64,000 nt of DNA from Arcanobacterium wilhelmae (GTDB lineage Bacteria; Actinomycetota; Actinomycetes; Actinomycetales; Actinomycetaceae): positions 496,001-560,000 of the forward strand of contig NZ_CP121247.1 in the NCBI RefSeq assembly GCF_029632765.1, read 5' to 3'. How positions within the stretch are numbered: position 1 is the first letter of the stretch; each line of letters begins with the position of its first letter. The translations under genes and the position numbers were made by a program. The notes beneath the pieces were generated by a model. That model was given only the letters and a program-made list of their open reading frames with translations, was not told the DNA's origin and searched no databases. Below are positions 51,743 through 63,615 of the stretch, piece after piece.

Positions 51743-52129
51743 ATGGCTAAGCTCACTGCTGAAGAGCTCATCGAAGCTTTCAAGGAGCTCACGCTCGTTG
51801 AGCTCTCGGACTTCGTGAAGAAGTTCGAAGAGGAATTTGACGTTGAGGCTGCTGCTCCGGTTGCTGCCGTTGCTGCTGCTCCGGCTGCTGGCGGCGAGGC
51901 CGCTGCTGCTGAAGAGAAGGACGAGTTCGACGTCATCATTGCCTCCGCTGGCGACAAGAAGATCCAGGTCATCAAGGAGGTGCGCGGCCTCACCTCCCTC
52001 GGTCTGAAGGAGGCGAAGGAGCTCGTGGATTCGGCTCCGAAGGCTGTCCTGGAGGGCGTCAACAAGGAGACCGCCGAGAAGGCAAAGGAAGCCCTCGAGG
52101 GCGCCGGCGCTACCGTCGAGCTCAAGTGA
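51743..52129 (+). CDS. rplL: 50S ribosomal protein L7/L12
   Basis: A 128-residue L12: an N-terminal dimerisation domain ([21 protein letters not shown]), the Ala-rich hinge ([20 protein letters not shown]), and the C-terminal factor-binding domain with [16 protein letters not shown]. It recruits translational GTPases. AAGGAAGG precedes the ATG; a terminator follows. Confidence 0.97.
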   Translation: MAKLTAEELIEAFKELTLVELSDFVKKFEEEFDVEAAAPVAAVAAAPAAGGEAAAAEEKDEFDVIIASAGDKKIQVIKEVRGLTSLGLKEAKELVDSAPKAVLEGVNKETAEKAKEALEGAGATVELK

Positions 52130-52157
52130 TTTTCGCGGCCTAGCCGCTCATCGCTTC

Positions 52158-52194
52158 GGGAGCGTCCCAGCTGTTGCTGGGGCGCTCCTTTTTG
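52158..52194 (+). terminator. Terminator after rplL
   Basis: A 13 bp stem with one G-U pair (GGAGCGTCCCAGC with GCTGGGGCGCTCC) and a TGTT loop, followed by TTTTTG. It separates rplJ-rplL from rpoB, which must have its own promoter. Confidence 0.85.
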
Positions 52195-52569
52195 TTCCCA
52201 GGAGGTTATCGCCTGCTGGTGGCGTTAAGTTTCGTGGTCGGGTGAAAGGCGCGTTCCCGACGCCGGGGCGGCGGGTCGGGTTGCGAAGCCATCGCAGTCG
52301 TGGGAAAGTCATATGCGAGGTTTTCCTCGGTTACATTCTGCGTACATCGATGAAACTGGCTCCAGCACCGGAGGCGGACCTTCGAGGATTGCGCAGACAT
52401 TATGGTGTCGTGACCCTCTCCACATGGGTGAGGGGTGGACTTGTGCATCCTTTGAGTGTAAATTTGAAACTTGCCGTGGCCTCTTCATGCCCAAAATCGT
52501 GCGTTACTTGCGCGATCGGCGTCGGGAGAACGGCATTTAGCCTTACCGGATCAAGGGAAGGAAGCCCCT
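52195..52569. other. Upstream region of rpoB, no gene seen
   Basis: About 375 bases without a supported gene. It should contain the rpoB promoter; TTGTGC (52441-52446) and TAAATT (52459-52464) look promoter-like but are only 12 bp apart. A weak hairpin ACCCTCTCC/GGTGAGGGGT lies at about 52413-52435. The open frames crossing it in several phases have no recognisable content. Confidence 0.5.
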
Positions 52570-55500
52570 TTGGCTGCTTCGAGCACCTCTAAGCCTACTG
52601 TTGTTGACGGCCGCCTCGCTGCTGACCGCGTCTCGTTCGCAAAGATTCACGAGCCTCTCGCCGTGCCGGACTTGCTGGGTCTTCAGACCTCCAGCTACCG
52701 CTGGCTCATCGGCGCCCCCGAGTGGCGTGAGAACGCTGCGCCTGGCGAGAAGTCGGGCCTCGAGGAGATTTTTGAGGAAGTCTCCCCAATCGAGAACACT
52801 GCCCAGACCATGGGTCTGGTCCTTTCCAACCCGCACCTCGAGGAAGAAAAGGCCTCGATGGCGGAGTGTAAAGAAAAGGATCTGACCTACTCCGCCGCGT
52901 TGTACGTCACCGCCGAGTTCCAGAACTACGAGACGGGCGAAATTAAGTCGCAGACCACCTTCATTGGCGATTTCCCGCTGATGACCCCGCAGGGTACCTT
53001 CATCATCAACGGTACTGAGCGCGTCGTGGTCTCCCAGCTTGTCCGTTCCCCGGGTGTCTATTTCGAGACCGCCGCGGATAAGACCTCCGATAAGCTCATT
53101 TACTCGACGAAGATCATCCCGTCGCGTGGTGCCTGGCTCGAGTTCGAGATCGACAAGCGCGATTCGGTTGGCGTTCGCGTGGATCGTAAGCGTAAGCAGT
53201 CGGTCACCGTGTTCCTCAAGGCGATCGGCATGTCCGAGGCTGAGATTCGCGAAGAGTTCGCCGATTACCCGGTGCTCATCGACACCCTGGAGAAGGATAC
53301 GGTCCACACCCAGGAAGAGGCGCTCACGGACCTGTACCGTAAGCTGCGCCCGGGCGAGCCGCCGACGGCGGAGGCTGGCCGTTCGCTGCTGCGCAACTTC
53401 TACTTCAACCCCAAGCGCTACGACCTGGCGAAGGTCGGTCGCTACAAGGTGAACACCAAGCTTGGCCTGGATACCGCGGCCACCGAGCGTCAGCTCACGA
53501 TCGCGGATATTACCGCGACGATCCGTTACCTCCTCGCGCTTCACGCGGGTGAGGCCCAGACCGTCACCGCTGAGGGCGGCGCCTCGGTTCCGGTGGAGAA
53601 CGACGACATCGATCACTTCGGCAACCGCCGTATTCGCGCTGTTGGCGAGCTGATCCAGAACCAGGTGCGCACCGGTCTGTCGCGTCTCGATCGTATGGTC
53701 CGCGAGCGTATGACCACCCAGGAAGCGGAAGCGATCACGCCGTCGTCGCTGATCAATATCCGTCCGATCGTGGCAGCGATCAAGGAGTTCTTCGGAACAT
53801 CGCAGCTGAGCCAGTTCATGGATCAGAACAACCCACTCGCTGGCTTGACCCACAAGCGCCGTCTGTCGGCACTTGGTCCGGGCGGCCTCTCGCGCGATCG
53901 CGCATCGATGGAAGTTCGAGACGTCCACCCGTCCCACTACGGCCGCATGTGTCCGATTGAGACCCCGGAAGGCCCGAACATTGGCTTGATCGGCTCGCTC
54001 GCCTCCTACGGTCGAGTGAACTCCTTTGGATTCATCGAGACCCCGTACCGCAAGGTTGTCGATGGCAAGGTGACCGACGAGATCGAGTACCTCAATGCCA
54101 CGGATGAAGATCGTTACGCGATCGCTCAGGCCTCCGCACCGCTGAACCAGGATGGCTCGTTCCGTGATGAGGAAGTCCTCGTTCGTCTCCCCGGCGGCGA
54201 GCCTGCCCTGATCGAGGCCCACGAGGTGGGCTACATGGACATCTCCGCCCGCCAGATGGTGTCGGTGGGTACCGCGTCGATTCCGTTCCTCGAGCACGAC
54301 GATGCGAACCGAGCCCTCATGGGCGCGAACATGCAGCGCCAGGCCGTGCCGCTCCTGCGTCCTACGGCTCCGCTCGTGGGCACCGGCGTCGAGATCCGCA
54401 CCGCAGTCGATTCCGGTGACGTCACGGTGGCTCTCGCCCCCGGCGTCGTCACCGAAGTGTCGGCAGATGCCGTGCACGTGGAGGAGGATTCCGGAAACCA
54501 CCGCGTCTACCGCCTGGCAAAGTTCGAGCGTTCGAACCCGGGCAACTGCACCAACCAGAAGGTGGCAGTCAACGAGGGTGACCGCCTGGAGAAGGGCTCG
54601 CTTATCGCAGACGGCCCGGCAACCGACGGCGGCGAGCTCGCGCTCGGCCAGAACCTTCTCGTGGCGTTCATGGCGTGGAACGGCTACAACTACGAGGACG
54701 CCATCATCCTGTCCCAGCGCGTGCAGTCGGAGGACATCCTCACCTCGATCCACATCGAGGAGCACGAGGTCGATGCTCGCGATACCAAGCTTGGACCGGA
54801 AGAGATCACCCGCGACATCCCGAATGTTTCGGAAGATACGCTCGCGAACCTTGACGAGCGCGGCATTATCCGCATCGGCGCCGAGGTGAAGGCTGGCGAT
54901 ATTCTCGTCGGCAAGATCACCCCGAAGGGTGAAACCGAGCTGACTTCCGAAGAGCGCCTCCTGCGCGCCATCTTCGGTGAGAAGGCAAAGGAAGTCCGCG
55001 ATACCTCGATGCGCGTGCCGCACGGCGAGTGGGGCATCGTCATTGGCGTGTCCGAGTTCTCGGCCGAGAACCACGATGAGCTGGCAGCTGATGTTCGCCA
55101 GTCGGTGCGCGTGCTGATCGCTCAGCGCCGCAAGATCGTCATCGGCGATAAGATGGCAGGTCGCCACGGCAACAAGGGTGTGGTCTCACGCATCCTCCCG
55201 GTCGAAGATATGCCATTCCTCGAGGATGGCACCCCGGTGGACGTGGTCCTGAACCCGCTCGGCGTGCCGAGCCGTATGAACCTCGGTCAGGTCTTCGAGC
55301 TCCACCTTGGCTGGATCGCCAAGCAGGGCTGGGACGCCACCGAGGCGCGTCAGAATGGTGAAGAGTGGGCCAACCGCATCCCGGAGGATGCTGTTGTGGG
55401 CCATCCGCACCGTCTCGTCTCCACCCCGGTATTCGACGGTGTGCAGCACGATGAGCTCTCGGGTCTCCTTGCCAACACCCTCCCGAACCGCGACGGCGAT

Positions 55501-56034
55501 CGCATGGTCGACGGCACCGGTAAGGCGCGTCTGTTCGACGGCCGCACCGGCGAGCCGTTCCCGGAGCGTGTGTCGGTGGGCTACATGTACATGCTCAAGC
55601 TGCACCACCTTGTGGACGACAAGATCCACGCCCGTTCCACGGGCCCGTACTCGATGGTGACCCAGCAGCCGCTCGGCGGTAAGGCACAGTTCGGTGGCCA
55701 GCGTTTCGGCGAGATGGAGGTGTGGGCGCTCGAGGCTTACGGCGCTGCACACACCCTCCAGGAAATGCTGACCATCAAGTCCGACGATACGGTCGGCCGC
55801 GTCAAGGTGTACGAGGCGATCGTGAAGGGCGACAACGTGCCCGAGCCGGGTATCCCGGAGTCGTTCAAGGTTCTCGTTCAGGAAATGCGTTCCCTGTGCT
55901 TGAACGTTGAGGCTCTGGATGCTGCTGGTAACCCGATCAACCTGCAGGATGCGGACGATGATGCGTTCCGCGCTCCGCAGTCGGCTGGAATCTCGACAGG
56001 CCTTGAGGGCCTGACCACGGGTGCGGATTTCTGA
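52570..56034 (+). CDS. rpoB: DNA-directed RNA polymerase subunit beta
   Basis: A 1154-residue beta subunit. The start is TTG 52570 ([15 protein letters not shown]), with AGGGAAGGAAG shortly upstream; a frame extension of 33 codons has no homology. The rifampicin region ([34 protein letters not shown], about residues 408-442) is wild type at the positions equivalent to E. coli Asp516, His526 and Ser531. Further blocks are [19 protein letters not shown] and the [10 protein letters not shown] active-site lysine region. It pairs with RpoC, encoded 90 bases later. Confidence 0.97.
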   Translation: MAASSTSKPTVVDGRLAADRVSFAKIHEPLAVPDLLGLQTSSYRWLIGAPEWRENAAPGEKSGLEEIFEEVSPIENTAQTMGLVLSNPHLEEEKASMAECKEKDLTYSAALYVTAEFQNYETGEIKSQTTFIGDFPLMTPQGTFIINGTERVVVSQLVRSPGVYFETAADKTSDKLIYSTKIIPSRGAWLEFEIDKRDSVGVRVDRKRKQSVTVFLKAIGMSEAEIREEFADYPVLIDTLEKDTVHTQEEALTDLYRKLRPGEPPTAEAGRSLLRNFYFNPKRYDLAKVGRYKVNTKLGLDTAATERQLTIADITATIRYLLALHAGEAQTVTAEGGASVPVENDDIDHFGNRRIRAVGELIQNQVRTGLSRLDRMVRERMTTQEAEAITPSSLINIRPIVAAIKEFFGTSQLSQFMDQNNPLAGLTHKRRLSALGPGGLSRDRASMEVRDVHPSHYGRMCPIETPEGPNIGLIGSLASYGRVNSFGFIETPYRKVVDGKVTDEIEYLNATDEDRYAIAQASAPLNQDGSFRDEEVLVRLPGGEPALIEAHEVGYMDISARQMVSVGTASIPFLEHDDANRALMGANMQRQAVPLLRPTAPLVGTGVEIRTAVDSGDVTVALAPGVVTEVSADAVHVEEDSGNHRVYRLAKFERSNPGNCTNQKVAVNEGDRLEKGSLIADGPATDGGELALGQNLLVAFMAWNGYNYEDAIILSQRVQSEDILTSIHIEEHEVDARDTKLGPEEITRDIPNVSEDTLANLDERGIIRIGAEVKAGDILVGKITPKGETELTSEERLLRAIFGEKAKEVRDTSMRVPHGEWGIVIGVSEFSAENHDELAADVRQSVRVLIAQRRKIVIGDKMAGRHGNKGVVSRILPVEDMPFLEDGTPVDVVLNPLGVPSRMNLGQVFELHLGWIAKQGWDATEARQNGEEWANRIPEDAVVGHPHRLVSTPVFDGVQHDELSGLLANTLPNRDGDRMVDGTGKARLFDGRTGEPFPERVSVGYMYMLKLHHLVDDKIHARSTGPYSMVTQQPLGGKAQFGGQRFGEMEVWALEAYGAAHTLQEMLTIKSDDTVGRVKVYEAIVKGDNVPEPGIPESFKVLVQEMRSLCLNVEALDAAGNPINLQDADDDAFRAPQSAGISTGLEGLTTGADF

Positions 56035-56046
56035 TCCCACTGAAAA

Positions 56047-56084
56047 CTTGTTGCGGGCGGGCCGCGCCGCTCGCCCGCAACGAG
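56047..56084 (+). other. Intercistronic hairpin between rpoB and rpoC
   Basis: A 13 bp stem (56047-56059 with 56072-56084, one G-U pair) with no T-run after it, so it is not a typical terminator. It may be a processing site or protect RNA ends. The rpoC ribosome site lies downstream. Confidence 0.6.
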
Positions 56085-56124
56085 TGAACTGATATCAGGC
56101 GTAAAAACTGAGGAAGTAGGAATC

Positions 56125-59100
56125 TTGCTCGACGTTAATCTGTTCGATCAGCTTCATATTGCTCTTGCGACGTCGGAGGACATTCGCAAGTGGTCGCACG
56201 GCACGGTAACCAAGCCGGAGACCATCAACTACCGCACCCTCAAGCCGGAAAAGGACGGCTTGTTCGGTGAGCAGATCTTCGGCCCGACCCGCGATTGGGA
56301 GTGTGCGTGCGGCAAGTACAAGCGCCCGCGTTACAAGGGCATCGTGTGTGAGCGCTGTGGCGTTGAGGTCACGCGTTCGAAGGTTCGCCGTGAGCGCATG
56401 GGTCATATTGAGCTCGCCGCTCCCGTGACCCACATCTGGTACTTCAAGGGCGTTCCCTCGCGCCTTGGCTACCTGATGGACATCGCTCCGAAGGATCTGG
56501 AGAAGGTCATTTACTTCGCCGCCTACATGGTGACGGATGTGGATGAGGAGCGCCGTCATAACGATCTTCCGTCGCTCACGGCCGAGTACGAGCTTGAGCG
56601 CGAGAATATCATCAAGGATCGCGACGCCGCCGTCGAGCGTGCGTTGAAGGCTGAGGAAGCTGCGCTTGCGGAGGCGGAAGCCTCCGACGCCGACGCTGCG
56701 ACTCGCGCCAAGATCAAGCGTAATGCGGAGTCGGATACGCGCCGTGTTCGTCGTCAGTACGAAGAGGATCTCGAGCGTCTCGAGAACGTGTGGGACAAGT
56801 TCACCAAGCTCAAGGTGGGCGATCTCGAGGGCGATGAAGAAGCATACCGCGAGATGAACCTGCGCTGGGGCGATTACTTTGAGGCGTCGCGCGGTGCTGA
56901 GGCTGTGCAGAAGCGCCTGCGAAACTTTGACCTGCAAGCCGAGCATGACCTGCTCGTGGAGCAGATTGAGACGGGCACCGCTCAGCGCAAGACCCGTGCT
57001 CTTAAGCGCATCAAAGTAGTCAACGCGTTCCTCCACTCGGGTATTGCGCCGGAGTCGATGGTCCTCGATGCGATTCCGGTGATCCCGCCGGATCTTCGCC
57101 CGATGGTTCAGCTCGACGGCGGCCGTTTCGCCACCTCGGATCTCAATGATCTGTACCGCCGCGTGATCAACCGCAACAACCGCCTCCAGCGCATGCTCGA
57201 TCTGAACGCGCCGGAGATCATGGTCAACAACGAGAAGCGCATGCTTCAGGAGGCTGTGGACGCGCTGTTCGATAACGGCCGCCGTGGCCGCCCGGTTCAG
57301 GGCGCGGGCAACCGTCCCCTGAAGTCCCTCTCGGACATGCTCAAGGGTAAGCAGGGTCGTTTCCGCCAGAACCTTCTGGGTAAGCGCGTTGACTACTCGG
57401 GCCGTTCCGTGATCGTCGTGGGCCCGACGCTGAAGCTCCACCAGTGTGGTCTTCCCAAGACCATGGCCCTCGAGCTGTTCAAGCCGTTCGTGCAAAAGCG
57501 CCTTGTGGATCTTGAGCTTGCGAAGAATATTAAGGCTGCCAAGCGCCTGATCGATCGCCAGCGCGACGAAGTGTTCGACGTTCTTGAAGAGGTCATTAAG
57601 GAGCACCCGGTGCTGCTCAACCGCGCACCCACGCTCCACCGTCTCGGTATTCAGGCGTTCGAGCCGCAGCTGATCGAAGGTAAGGCAATCCGCCTTCACC
57701 CGCTCGTGTGTTCCGCGTTCAACGCCGACTTCGACGGTGACCAGATGGCTGTCCACCTTCCGCTGTCGGTGGAGGCGCAGGCTGAGGCTCGTATCCTCAT
57801 GCTGTCGGCTAACAATATCCTCAAGCCTTCCGATGGTCGCCCTGTGACCGTTCCGGCTCAGGACATGATTATTGGTCTGTATCACTTGACGATGCTCCGT
57901 CCGGGCGCCGAGGGTGAAGGTCACTACTTCACGTCGATGGCCGAGGCTGAGATGGCGAAGGATCTGGGCAAGCTCAATCTTGAAGCGGAGTGCTACATCC
58001 GCTTCCACGCGGGCGACATTACGCTCCCGCGTGACTGGCAGGCTCCGGAGGGTTACGAGGAGGGTGACGACATCATCCTCAAGACCTCGCTCGGCCGTGC
58101 GCTGTTCAATGAGGCTCTGCCCACTACCTTCCCGTACGTGAATAAGGTTGTCGATAAGAAGGTCCTCGGCTCGCTCGTCAACGAGCTCGCTGAACGCTAC
58201 CCGAAGGTCGACGTCGGCGCATCGCTGGACGCCCTGAAGAACACCGGTTACTACTGGGGTGGTCGTTCGGGCGTGACCATCGCCGTGTCCGACGTCGCGA
58301 CTCCGCCAAACAAGGCAGAGATTTTGGAGAAGGCCGAGGAGCGCGCAGCGAAGATCGAGCAGGACTTCCAGGAAGGTAACATCCGCGATTCGGATCGTCG
58401 TCGTGACCTCGTGAACCTGTGGACTGAGGTTACCGACAACGTGGCTGACGAAATGCGTGCCCACTTCGACGATTTCAACAACATCAACCAGATGGTGTCG
58501 TCGGGAGCTCGTGGTAACTGGATGCAGATTCGCCAGGTGGCGGGCATGCGTGGCCTGGTGGCCGACCCGAAGGGTGAGATTATTCCTCGCCCGATTAAGT
58601 CGAACTACTATGAGGGCTTGTCGGCACTCGAGTACTTCACCGCAACCCACGGCGCCCGTAAGGGCCTGGCCGATACCGCTCTTCGTACGGCCGACTCGGG
58701 TTACCTGACCCGTCGTCTCGTGGACGTCGCTCAGGACGTGATCGTGCGCGAAGCAGACTGTGGCACTCGCCGCGGCCTGACCAAGTCGATTGTGGAAATC
58801 GACTCCGAGCGCAACGAGATCCGCCTGGTTAACGGCCAGCGAGTCACAGAAAAGGAAGTCTCGGCAGCCGATTGGGCAGCCGGCGAGGTGTTGCCACACG
58901 AGGAGATTGACACCTCGGTGTACGCGCGCACCTTGGCAAAGGATGCAGTGGACGCCGAGGGCAACGTTGTGATCGCTGCTGGCACCGATATTGGTGACGT
59001 CGCGCTCGAGAAGATGCTCGATGCGGGCATCAAGGAGATTTCGGTTCGTTCCGTGCTCACCTGTGATTCGCGCGTTGGTACCTGTGCTATGTGCTACGGC

Positions 59101-60084
59101 CGTTCGCTGGCTACCGGCAAGCTGGTGGATATCGGCGAGGCTGTGGGTATCGTTTCGGCTCAGTCGATTGGCGAGCCGGGTACCCAGCTGACGATGCGTA
59201 CGTTCCACACCGGTGGTGCGGCGTCGGCAGAGGATATTACTCAGGGTCTTCCGCGTGTGCAGGAGCTCTTCGAGGCCCGAACCCCGAAGGGTGAGGCTCC
59301 GATCGTGGAGGCAGCTGGAAAGCTCGAGATCGAGGATCTGGAGCGCTCGCGTCGCCTGATCATCAAGCGCGACGACGGCGACGAGGACATCACGTACCTC
59401 GTAGCGAAGCGTGCCAAGCTCCTCGTGCCGGAGGGGTCGCACGTTGAGGTTGGCCAGCAGCTCGTTGAGGGTTCTGTGGATCCGAAGAAGGTGTTGCGTA
59501 TCTCGGGTCGCCGCACGGCTCAGCTTCACCTCGTCTCCGAGGTACAGCACGTGTACCGCTCGCAGGGCGTGGAGATCCACGACAAGCACATCGAGGTGAT
59601 CGTTCGCCAGATGCTCCGCCGTGTCACGGTTCTCGATTCGGGCGATTCGTCGCTCCTTCCGGGCGAGCTCGTGGACGTTGCGGTGTTTGAAGATGCCAAC
59701 CGCGCCACTCTCGCACACGGTGGCAAGCCGGCGTCGGGCCGTCCGGAACTCATGGGTATCACCAAGGCTTCGCTCGCAACCGATTCGTGGCTGTCGGCCG
59801 CATCGTTCCAGGAGACCACTAAGGTCCTCACGGAAGCGGCCCTCAACTCCAAGTCGGATCCGCTCGCGGGCCTCAAGGAGAACGTCATCCTTGGTAAGCT
59901 CATCCCGGCCGGTACTGGCCTGGAGACTCTGCGCCACGTGTCGGTGGAGCCCACCGCCGAGGCGCGCAGTGAGTATGAGTCGGTCAACTCCTTCATGTCG
60001 AACACGGAGGAGTATGAGGATCTCTACGGCTACTCGGCCATGGATTTTGATTCTGGCCTTGGATACGGTTTCAGCAACTTCTGA
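56125..60084 (+). CDS. rpoC: DNA-directed RNA polymerase subunit beta'
   Basis: A 1319-residue beta' subunit starting at TTG 56125 with GAGGAAGTAGG upstream. [20 protein letters not shown] is the actinobacterial opening. The zinc site Cys residues lie in [20 protein letters not shown], and the absolutely conserved [12 protein letters not shown] binds the catalytic Mg. The bridge/trigger region ([24 protein letters not shown]) is complete. The length is typical. A strong terminator follows. Confidence 0.97.
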   Translation: MLDVNLFDQLHIALATSEDIRKWSHGTVTKPETINYRTLKPEKDGLFGEQIFGPTRDWECACGKYKRPRYKGIVCERCGVEVTRSKVRRERMGHIELAAPVTHIWYFKGVPSRLGYLMDIAPKDLEKVIYFAAYMVTDVDEERRHNDLPSLTAEYELERENIIKDRDAAVERALKAEEAALAEAEASDADAATRAKIKRNAESDTRRVRRQYEEDLERLENVWDKFTKLKVGDLEGDEEAYREMNLRWGDYFEASRGAEAVQKRLRNFDLQAEHDLLVEQIETGTAQRKTRALKRIKVVNAFLHSGIAPESMVLDAIPVIPPDLRPMVQLDGGRFATSDLNDLYRRVINRNNRLQRMLDLNAPEIMVNNEKRMLQEAVDALFDNGRRGRPVQGAGNRPLKSLSDMLKGKQGRFRQNLLGKRVDYSGRSVIVVGPTLKLHQCGLPKTMALELFKPFVQKRLVDLELAKNIKAAKRLIDRQRDEVFDVLEEVIKEHPVLLNRAPTLHRLGIQAFEPQLIEGKAIRLHPLVCSAFNADFDGDQMAVHLPLSVEAQAEARILMLSANNILKPSDGRPVTVPAQDMIIGLYHLTMLRPGAEGEGHYFTSMAEAEMAKDLGKLNLEAECYIRFHAGDITLPRDWQAPEGYEEGDDIILKTSLGRALFNEALPTTFPYVNKVVDKKVLGSLVNELAERYPKVDVGASLDALKNTGYYWGGRSGVTIAVSDVATPPNKAEILEKAEERAAKIEQDFQEGNIRDSDRRRDLVNLWTEVTDNVADEMRAHFDDFNNINQMVSSGARGNWMQIRQVAGMRGLVADPKGEIIPRPIKSNYYEGLSALEYFTATHGARKGLADTALRTADSGYLTRRLVDVAQDVIVREADCGTRRGLTKSIVEIDSERNEIRLVNGQRVTEKEVSAADWAAGEVLPHEEIDTSVYARTLAKDAVDAEGNVVIAAGTDIGDVALEKMLDAGIKEISVRSVLTCDSRVGTCAMCYGRSLATGKLVDIGEAVGIVSAQSIGEPGTQLTMRTFHTGGAASAEDITQGLPRVQELFEARTPKGEAPIVEAAGKLEIEDLERSRRLIIKRDDGDEDITYLVAKRAKLLVPEGSHVEVGQQLVEGSVDPKKVLRISGRRTAQLHLVSEVQHVYRSQGVEIHDKHIEVIVRQMLRRVTVLDSGDSSLLPGELVDVAVFEDANRATLAHGGKPASGRPELMGITKASLATDSWLSAASFQETTKVLTEAALNSKSDPLAGLKENVILGKLIPAGTGLETLRHVSVEPTAEARSEYESVNSFMSNTEEYEDLYGYSAMDFDSGLGYGFSNF

Positions 60085-60123
60085 TTGGTCGCGCGTGAAA
60101 AATCACGCCGGCTGAGATGAATC

Positions 60124-60165
60124 CGCGGGGTGCGGGCGAAAATATCGCCCGCACCCCGCGTTTCG
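60124..60165 (+). terminator. Terminator after rpoC
   Basis: A 16 bp perfect stem (60124-60139 with 60145-60160), an AAATA loop, then TTTCG. It ends the rpoBC operon 40 bases after the stop. Confidence 0.85.
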
Positions 60166-60275
60166 TCGTCGGGCCACTACCCGCAGGCGGAGTTGCGCTC
60201 CTGACGTCGTCGGAGACGAACCGAAACCCACCGCAAAGTGTGCCTTAACCCACCTGCGTCCGTGTTCAAAAACTT

Positions 60276-60330
60276 TTGACGTTTTGCTCCCGCGGGCACT
60301 ATTCTTGACAATGGTGCCCGTTCCGGGAGC
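60276..60330 (+). promoter_or_regulatory. Promoter and stem-loop upstream of rpsL
   Basis: TTGACG (60276-60281) and TATTCT (60300-60305), 18 bp apart, form a candidate promoter. GCTCCCG-CGGGCAC (60286-60299) pairs with GTGCCCG-ttc-CGGGAGC (60314-60330), a 14 bp stem with a three-base bulge. The 14-base loop contains the TATTCT and a perfect TTGACA (60305-60310). The remaining gap up to rpsL at 60498 shows no other clear feature. Confidence 0.5.
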
Positions 60331-60497
60331 TTTATGTTGCCCTGTTCGGATGATGCCATTGCCTCCACGCGATGTCATGATTCGGCTTGAAGCTCACGGA
60401 CGTGATGAGGGGACGGTGTCCCTCTGACCGCAGGCTAAAGTGAAAAGGGCTTGGCAGGCGGGCAAACTTGACGAAAACATTCGACATAGGAGAAATA

Positions 60498-60872
60498 GTG
60501 CCAACTATTCAGCAGCTGGTCCGTAAGGGCCGCTCGAGCAAGTCGAGTGCATCCTCCACTCGTGCGCTGAAGGGATCCCCGCAGCGTCGAGGCGTGTGCA
60601 CCCGCGTCTACACCACCACCCCGAAGAAGCCGAACTCGGCTCTTCGTAAGGTCGCCCGTGTGCGTCTTTCCTCGGGTATCGAGGTCTCCGCATACATCCC
60701 GGGTGAGGGCCACAACCTCCAGGAGCACTCGATCGTGCTCGTTCGCGGAGGCCGTGTGAAGGACCTCCCGGGTGTCCGTTACCACATCGTCCGTGGCGCT
60801 CTCGACACCCAGGGTGTCAAGAACCGCGCCCAGGGTCGTTCGAAGTACGGTGCGAAGAAGGAGAAGAAGTAA
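60498..60872 (+). CDS. rpsL: 30S ribosomal protein S12
   Basis: A 124-residue S12. GTG 60498 ([12 protein letters not shown]) with AGGAG upstream; the frame extends further but has no homology. The decoding-site residues Lys43 ([13 protein letters not shown]) and Lys88 ([13 protein letters not shown]) are wild type, predicting streptomycin sensitivity at these sites. First gene of the str operon; the rpsG ATG shares one base with its stop. Confidence 0.97.
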   Translation: MPTIQQLVRKGRSSKSSASSTRALKGSPQRRGVCTRVYTTTPKKPNSALRKVARVRLSSGIEVSAYIPGEGHNLQEHSIVLVRGGRVKDLPGVRYHIVRGALDTQGVKNRAQGRSKYGAKKEKK

Positions 60873-61342
60873 TGGCACGTAAGGGCCCCATCAAGAAGCG
60901 CCCGCTGGTGGCCGATCCGGTTCACCACTCGCAGCTCGTTACCCAGCTCATTAACCGCGTCCTGCTGGACGGCAAGAAGACCAAGGCTGAGGCCATCGTT
61001 TACGGTGCGCTTGCCGGTGTTGCTGAGAAGACCAAGCAGGAGCCGCTGGATGTCCTCAAGCGCGCGATGGAGAACATTCGCCCGCAGCTCGAGGTCCGTT
61101 CCCGCCGCGTCGGTGGCGCCACCTATCAGGTTCCGACCGAGGTGAAGCCGAACCGTGCAAACACGCTCGCTCTTCGTTGGCTCGTGGATTTCTCCCGCCA
61201 GCGTCGTGAGAACACCATGCAGGATCGCCTCATGAACGAAATCATGGACGCCGCTAACGGCCTCGGAGCTGCTGTGAAGCGCCGCGAGGATATGCACCGT
61301 ATGGCAGAGGCCAACCGCGCCTTCGCCCACTACCGCTGGTAA
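60872..61342 (+). CDS. rpsG: 30S ribosomal protein S7
   Basis: A 156-residue S7 ([36 protein letters not shown]) of the expected length, ending in FAHYRW. It nucleates the 30S head. Its ATG shares a base with the rpsL stop, so the two are coupled. fusA follows after 18 bases. Confidence 0.97.
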   Translation: MARKGPIKKRPLVADPVHHSQLVTQLINRVLLDGKKTKAEAIVYGALAGVAEKTKQEPLDVLKRAMENIRPQLEVRSRRVGGATYQVPTEVKPNRANTLALRWLVDFSRQRRENTMQDRLMNEIMDAANGLGAAVKRREDMHRMAEANRAFAHYRW

Positions 61343-61360
61343 TCGAAGGGAGCTATCCAA

Positions 61361-63499
61361 GTGGCAGAACACAAGGTTATTACAGACCTTTCCCGCGTTC
61401 GTAACATTGGTATTATGGCGCATATTGACGCCGGTAAGACCACGACGACCGAGCGCATTCTTTTCTACACCGGTATTAACTACAAGATCGGTGAGACCCA
61501 CGACGGTGCTTCGACCACCGACTGGATGGAGCAGGAGAAGGAGCGCGGCATTACGATTACGTCGGCCGCTGTGACCTCCTACTGGAAGAACGCCCAGAAG
61601 AAGGACGTTCAGATCAACATCATCGACACCCCTGGCCACGTCGACTTCACCGTTGAGGTGGAGCGCTCGCTGCGCGTCCTCGACGGCGCTGTGGCAGTGT
61701 TCGACGGCAAGGAAGGTGTGGAGCCGCAGTCGGAGACGGTGTGGCGCCAGGCGGACAAGTACGACGTCCCGCGCGTTTGCTTCATCAACAAGATGGACAA
61801 GATGGGTGCGGACTTCTACTTCTCGGTTCAGACCATTAAGGACCGTCTGAAGGCAAAGCCGCTGGTTCTCAACCTACCGATCGGTGCTGAGTCGGAGCTC
61901 TCCGGCGTTGTCGATCTGCTGAAGATGAAGGCAATCCGCTTCCCGGCAAAGGACGACAAGGGCAACGACACCCTTGGCGCCGTCGTTGTCGAGGAGGAGA
62001 TTCCGGCCGATATGCTCGAGAAGGCGGAGGAGTACCGCGCCGAGCTCATCGAGACCATCGCAGAGAACGACGAGGAGCTTCTCGAGAAGTACCTCGGCGG
62101 CGAAGAGCCCACCATTGACGAGATGAAGGCAGTGATTCGCCGCCTGACCATCGCTTCGGAGGCGTTCCCGGTGTTCGCCGGCTCGGCATACAAGAACATT
62201 GGCGTGCAGCCCGTGCTGGATGCGGTTGTGGATTACCTCCCGTCCCCGCTCGATATCGGCGCTGTGCACGGCCACGATCCGAAGGATGAGGATGTTGAGC
62301 TTACGCGCGAGCCGTCCGAGGACGCTCCGTTCGCAGCCCTCGCCTTCAAGATTGCTGTCCACCCGTTCTTCGGCCGTCTGACCTTCGTTCGTATTTACTC
62401 GGGCAAGGTTGCTCAGGGCGATCAGGTCCTGAACGCGTCGAAGGGCAAGAAGGAGCGTATCGGCAAGATCTTCCAGATGCACTCCAACAAGGAGAACCCG
62501 GTCGATGAGGCACATGCAGGCCACATCTACGCTGTTGTTGGTCTGAAGGACACCACCACCGGTGATTCGCTGACCGACATCAACCACCCGATCTCGCTCG
62601 AGTCGATGACCTTCCCGGATCCCGTTATCCACGTGGCCATCGAGCCGAAGTCGAAGGCTGACCAGGAGAAGCTGGGTATCGCTATCCAGAAGCTCGCCGA
62701 AGAGGATCCGACCTTCACGGTCCGTCTCGACGACGAGTCCGGCCAGACCGTCATCGGCGGCATGGGCGAGCTCCACCTCGACATCCTCGTTGATCGTATG
62801 CGCCGCGAGTTCAAGGTGGACGCGAACGTTGGTTCCCCGATGGTTGCATACCGTGAGACCATCCGCGGCACTGCAAAGTCCGTTGAGTACACTCACAAGA
62901 AGCAGACCGGTGGTTCGGGCCAGTTCGCAAAGGTTATTGTCACCTTCGAGCCTCTCGAGGAGAACGAAGAGGGCAACACCTACGAGTTTGTCGACGCCGT
63001 TACCGGCGGCCGCGTGCCGCGCGAGTACATTCCGTCGGTCGATGCTGGTATTCAGGCAGCCATGGAGAACGGCGTTCTTGCCGGTTACCCGATGGTGAAC
63101 GTGAAGGCCACGCTCGAAGACGGTGCGTACCACGACGTCGATTCCTCCGAAATGGCGTTCAAGATCGCCGGCCAGATGGTGTTCCGCGAGGGCGCTAAGC
63201 GCGCTAAGCCGGTCATCCTCGAGCCTGTGATGGACGTGGAGGTTCGTACTCCTGAGGAGTACATGGGAGATGTGATCGGCGATCTTAACTCCCGCCGTGG
63301 TCAGATCTCCTCGATGGAGGACGCGACGGGCGTGAAGATCGTTCGCGCTCTCGTTCCGCTTTCCGAAATGTTTGGTTACATTGGCGATCTGCGTTCGAAG
63401 ACGCAGGGTCGCGCAGTGTACACCATGCAGTTCGCAAAGTACCAGGAGGTTCCGAAGGCTGTGTCCGACGAAATCATCCAGAAGACCCGTGGCGAGTGA
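61361..63499 (+). CDS. fusA: Elongation factor G
   Basis: A 712-residue EF-G. GTPase motifs: [12 protein letters not shown] (P-loop), RGITIT (switch), [14 protein letters not shown] and SAYKN. Domains II-V follow, with [14 protein letters not shown] [11 protein letters not shown] in domain III. It drives ribosomal translocation. GTG start with AAGGGAG upstream. No fusidic acid-type mutation can be judged without a reference. Confidence 0.97.
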   Translation: MAEHKVITDLSRVRNIGIMAHIDAGKTTTTERILFYTGINYKIGETHDGASTTDWMEQEKERGITITSAAVTSYWKNAQKKDVQINIIDTPGHVDFTVEVERSLRVLDGAVAVFDGKEGVEPQSETVWRQADKYDVPRVCFINKMDKMGADFYFSVQTIKDRLKAKPLVLNLPIGAESELSGVVDLLKMKAIRFPAKDDKGNDTLGAVVVEEEIPADMLEKAEEYRAELIETIAENDEELLEKYLGGEEPTIDEMKAVIRRLTIASEAFPVFAGSAYKNIGVQPVLDAVVDYLPSPLDIGAVHGHDPKDEDVELTREPSEDAPFAALAFKIAVHPFFGRLTFVRIYSGKVAQGDQVLNASKGKKERIGKIFQMHSNKENPVDEAHAGHIYAVVGLKDTTTGDSLTDINHPISLESMTFPDPVIHVAIEPKSKADQEKLGIAIQKLAEEDPTFTVRLDDESGQTVIGGMGELHLDILVDRMRREFKVDANVGSPMVAYRETIRGTAKSVEYTHKKQTGGSGQFAKVIVTFEPLEENEEGNTYEFVDAVTGGRVPREYIPSVDAGIQAAMENGVLAGYPMVNVKATLEDGAYHDVDSSEMAFKIAGQMVFREGAKRAKPVILEPVMDVEVRTPEEYMGDVIGDLNSRRGQISSMEDATGVKIVRALVPLSEMFGYIGDLRSKTQGRAVYTMQFAKYQEVPKAVSDEIIQKTRGE

Positions 63500-63615
63500 G
63501 CCAACAGGTACATTACAATAAACAAGTAACCAGTAGGTTCTAGCCTCGGGTATGGGAGTGTGTGCTTCCGTCCCAAAGCTGTACAACCAATCAATCGAAT
63601 CCCAGGAGGGGAATA

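Noticed and set aside
52471..52569. An upstream ATG for rpoB
   Set aside because: The added 33 residues have no resemblance to RpoB, and the ribosome site is placed for TTG 52570.
53795..53897. Rifampicin-resistance changes in rpoB
   Set aside because: The positions equivalent to E. coli Asp516, His526 and Ser531 are unchanged.
52543..55167. An 874-codon open frame antisense to rpoB
   Set aside because: Same cause as for rpoC; the translated sequence is low-complexity and Arg/His/Leu-rich.
56095..59937. A 1280-codon open frame antisense to rpoC
   Set aside because: It mirrors rpoC codon by codon. High-GC, highly expressed genes rarely use TTA, CTA or TCA, so the antisense frame lacks stops. 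No start signal, domain or ribosome site is seen.
61874..63586. A 570-codon open frame antisense to fusA
   Set aside because: The plus strand has all EF-G motifs; the antisense frame has none.
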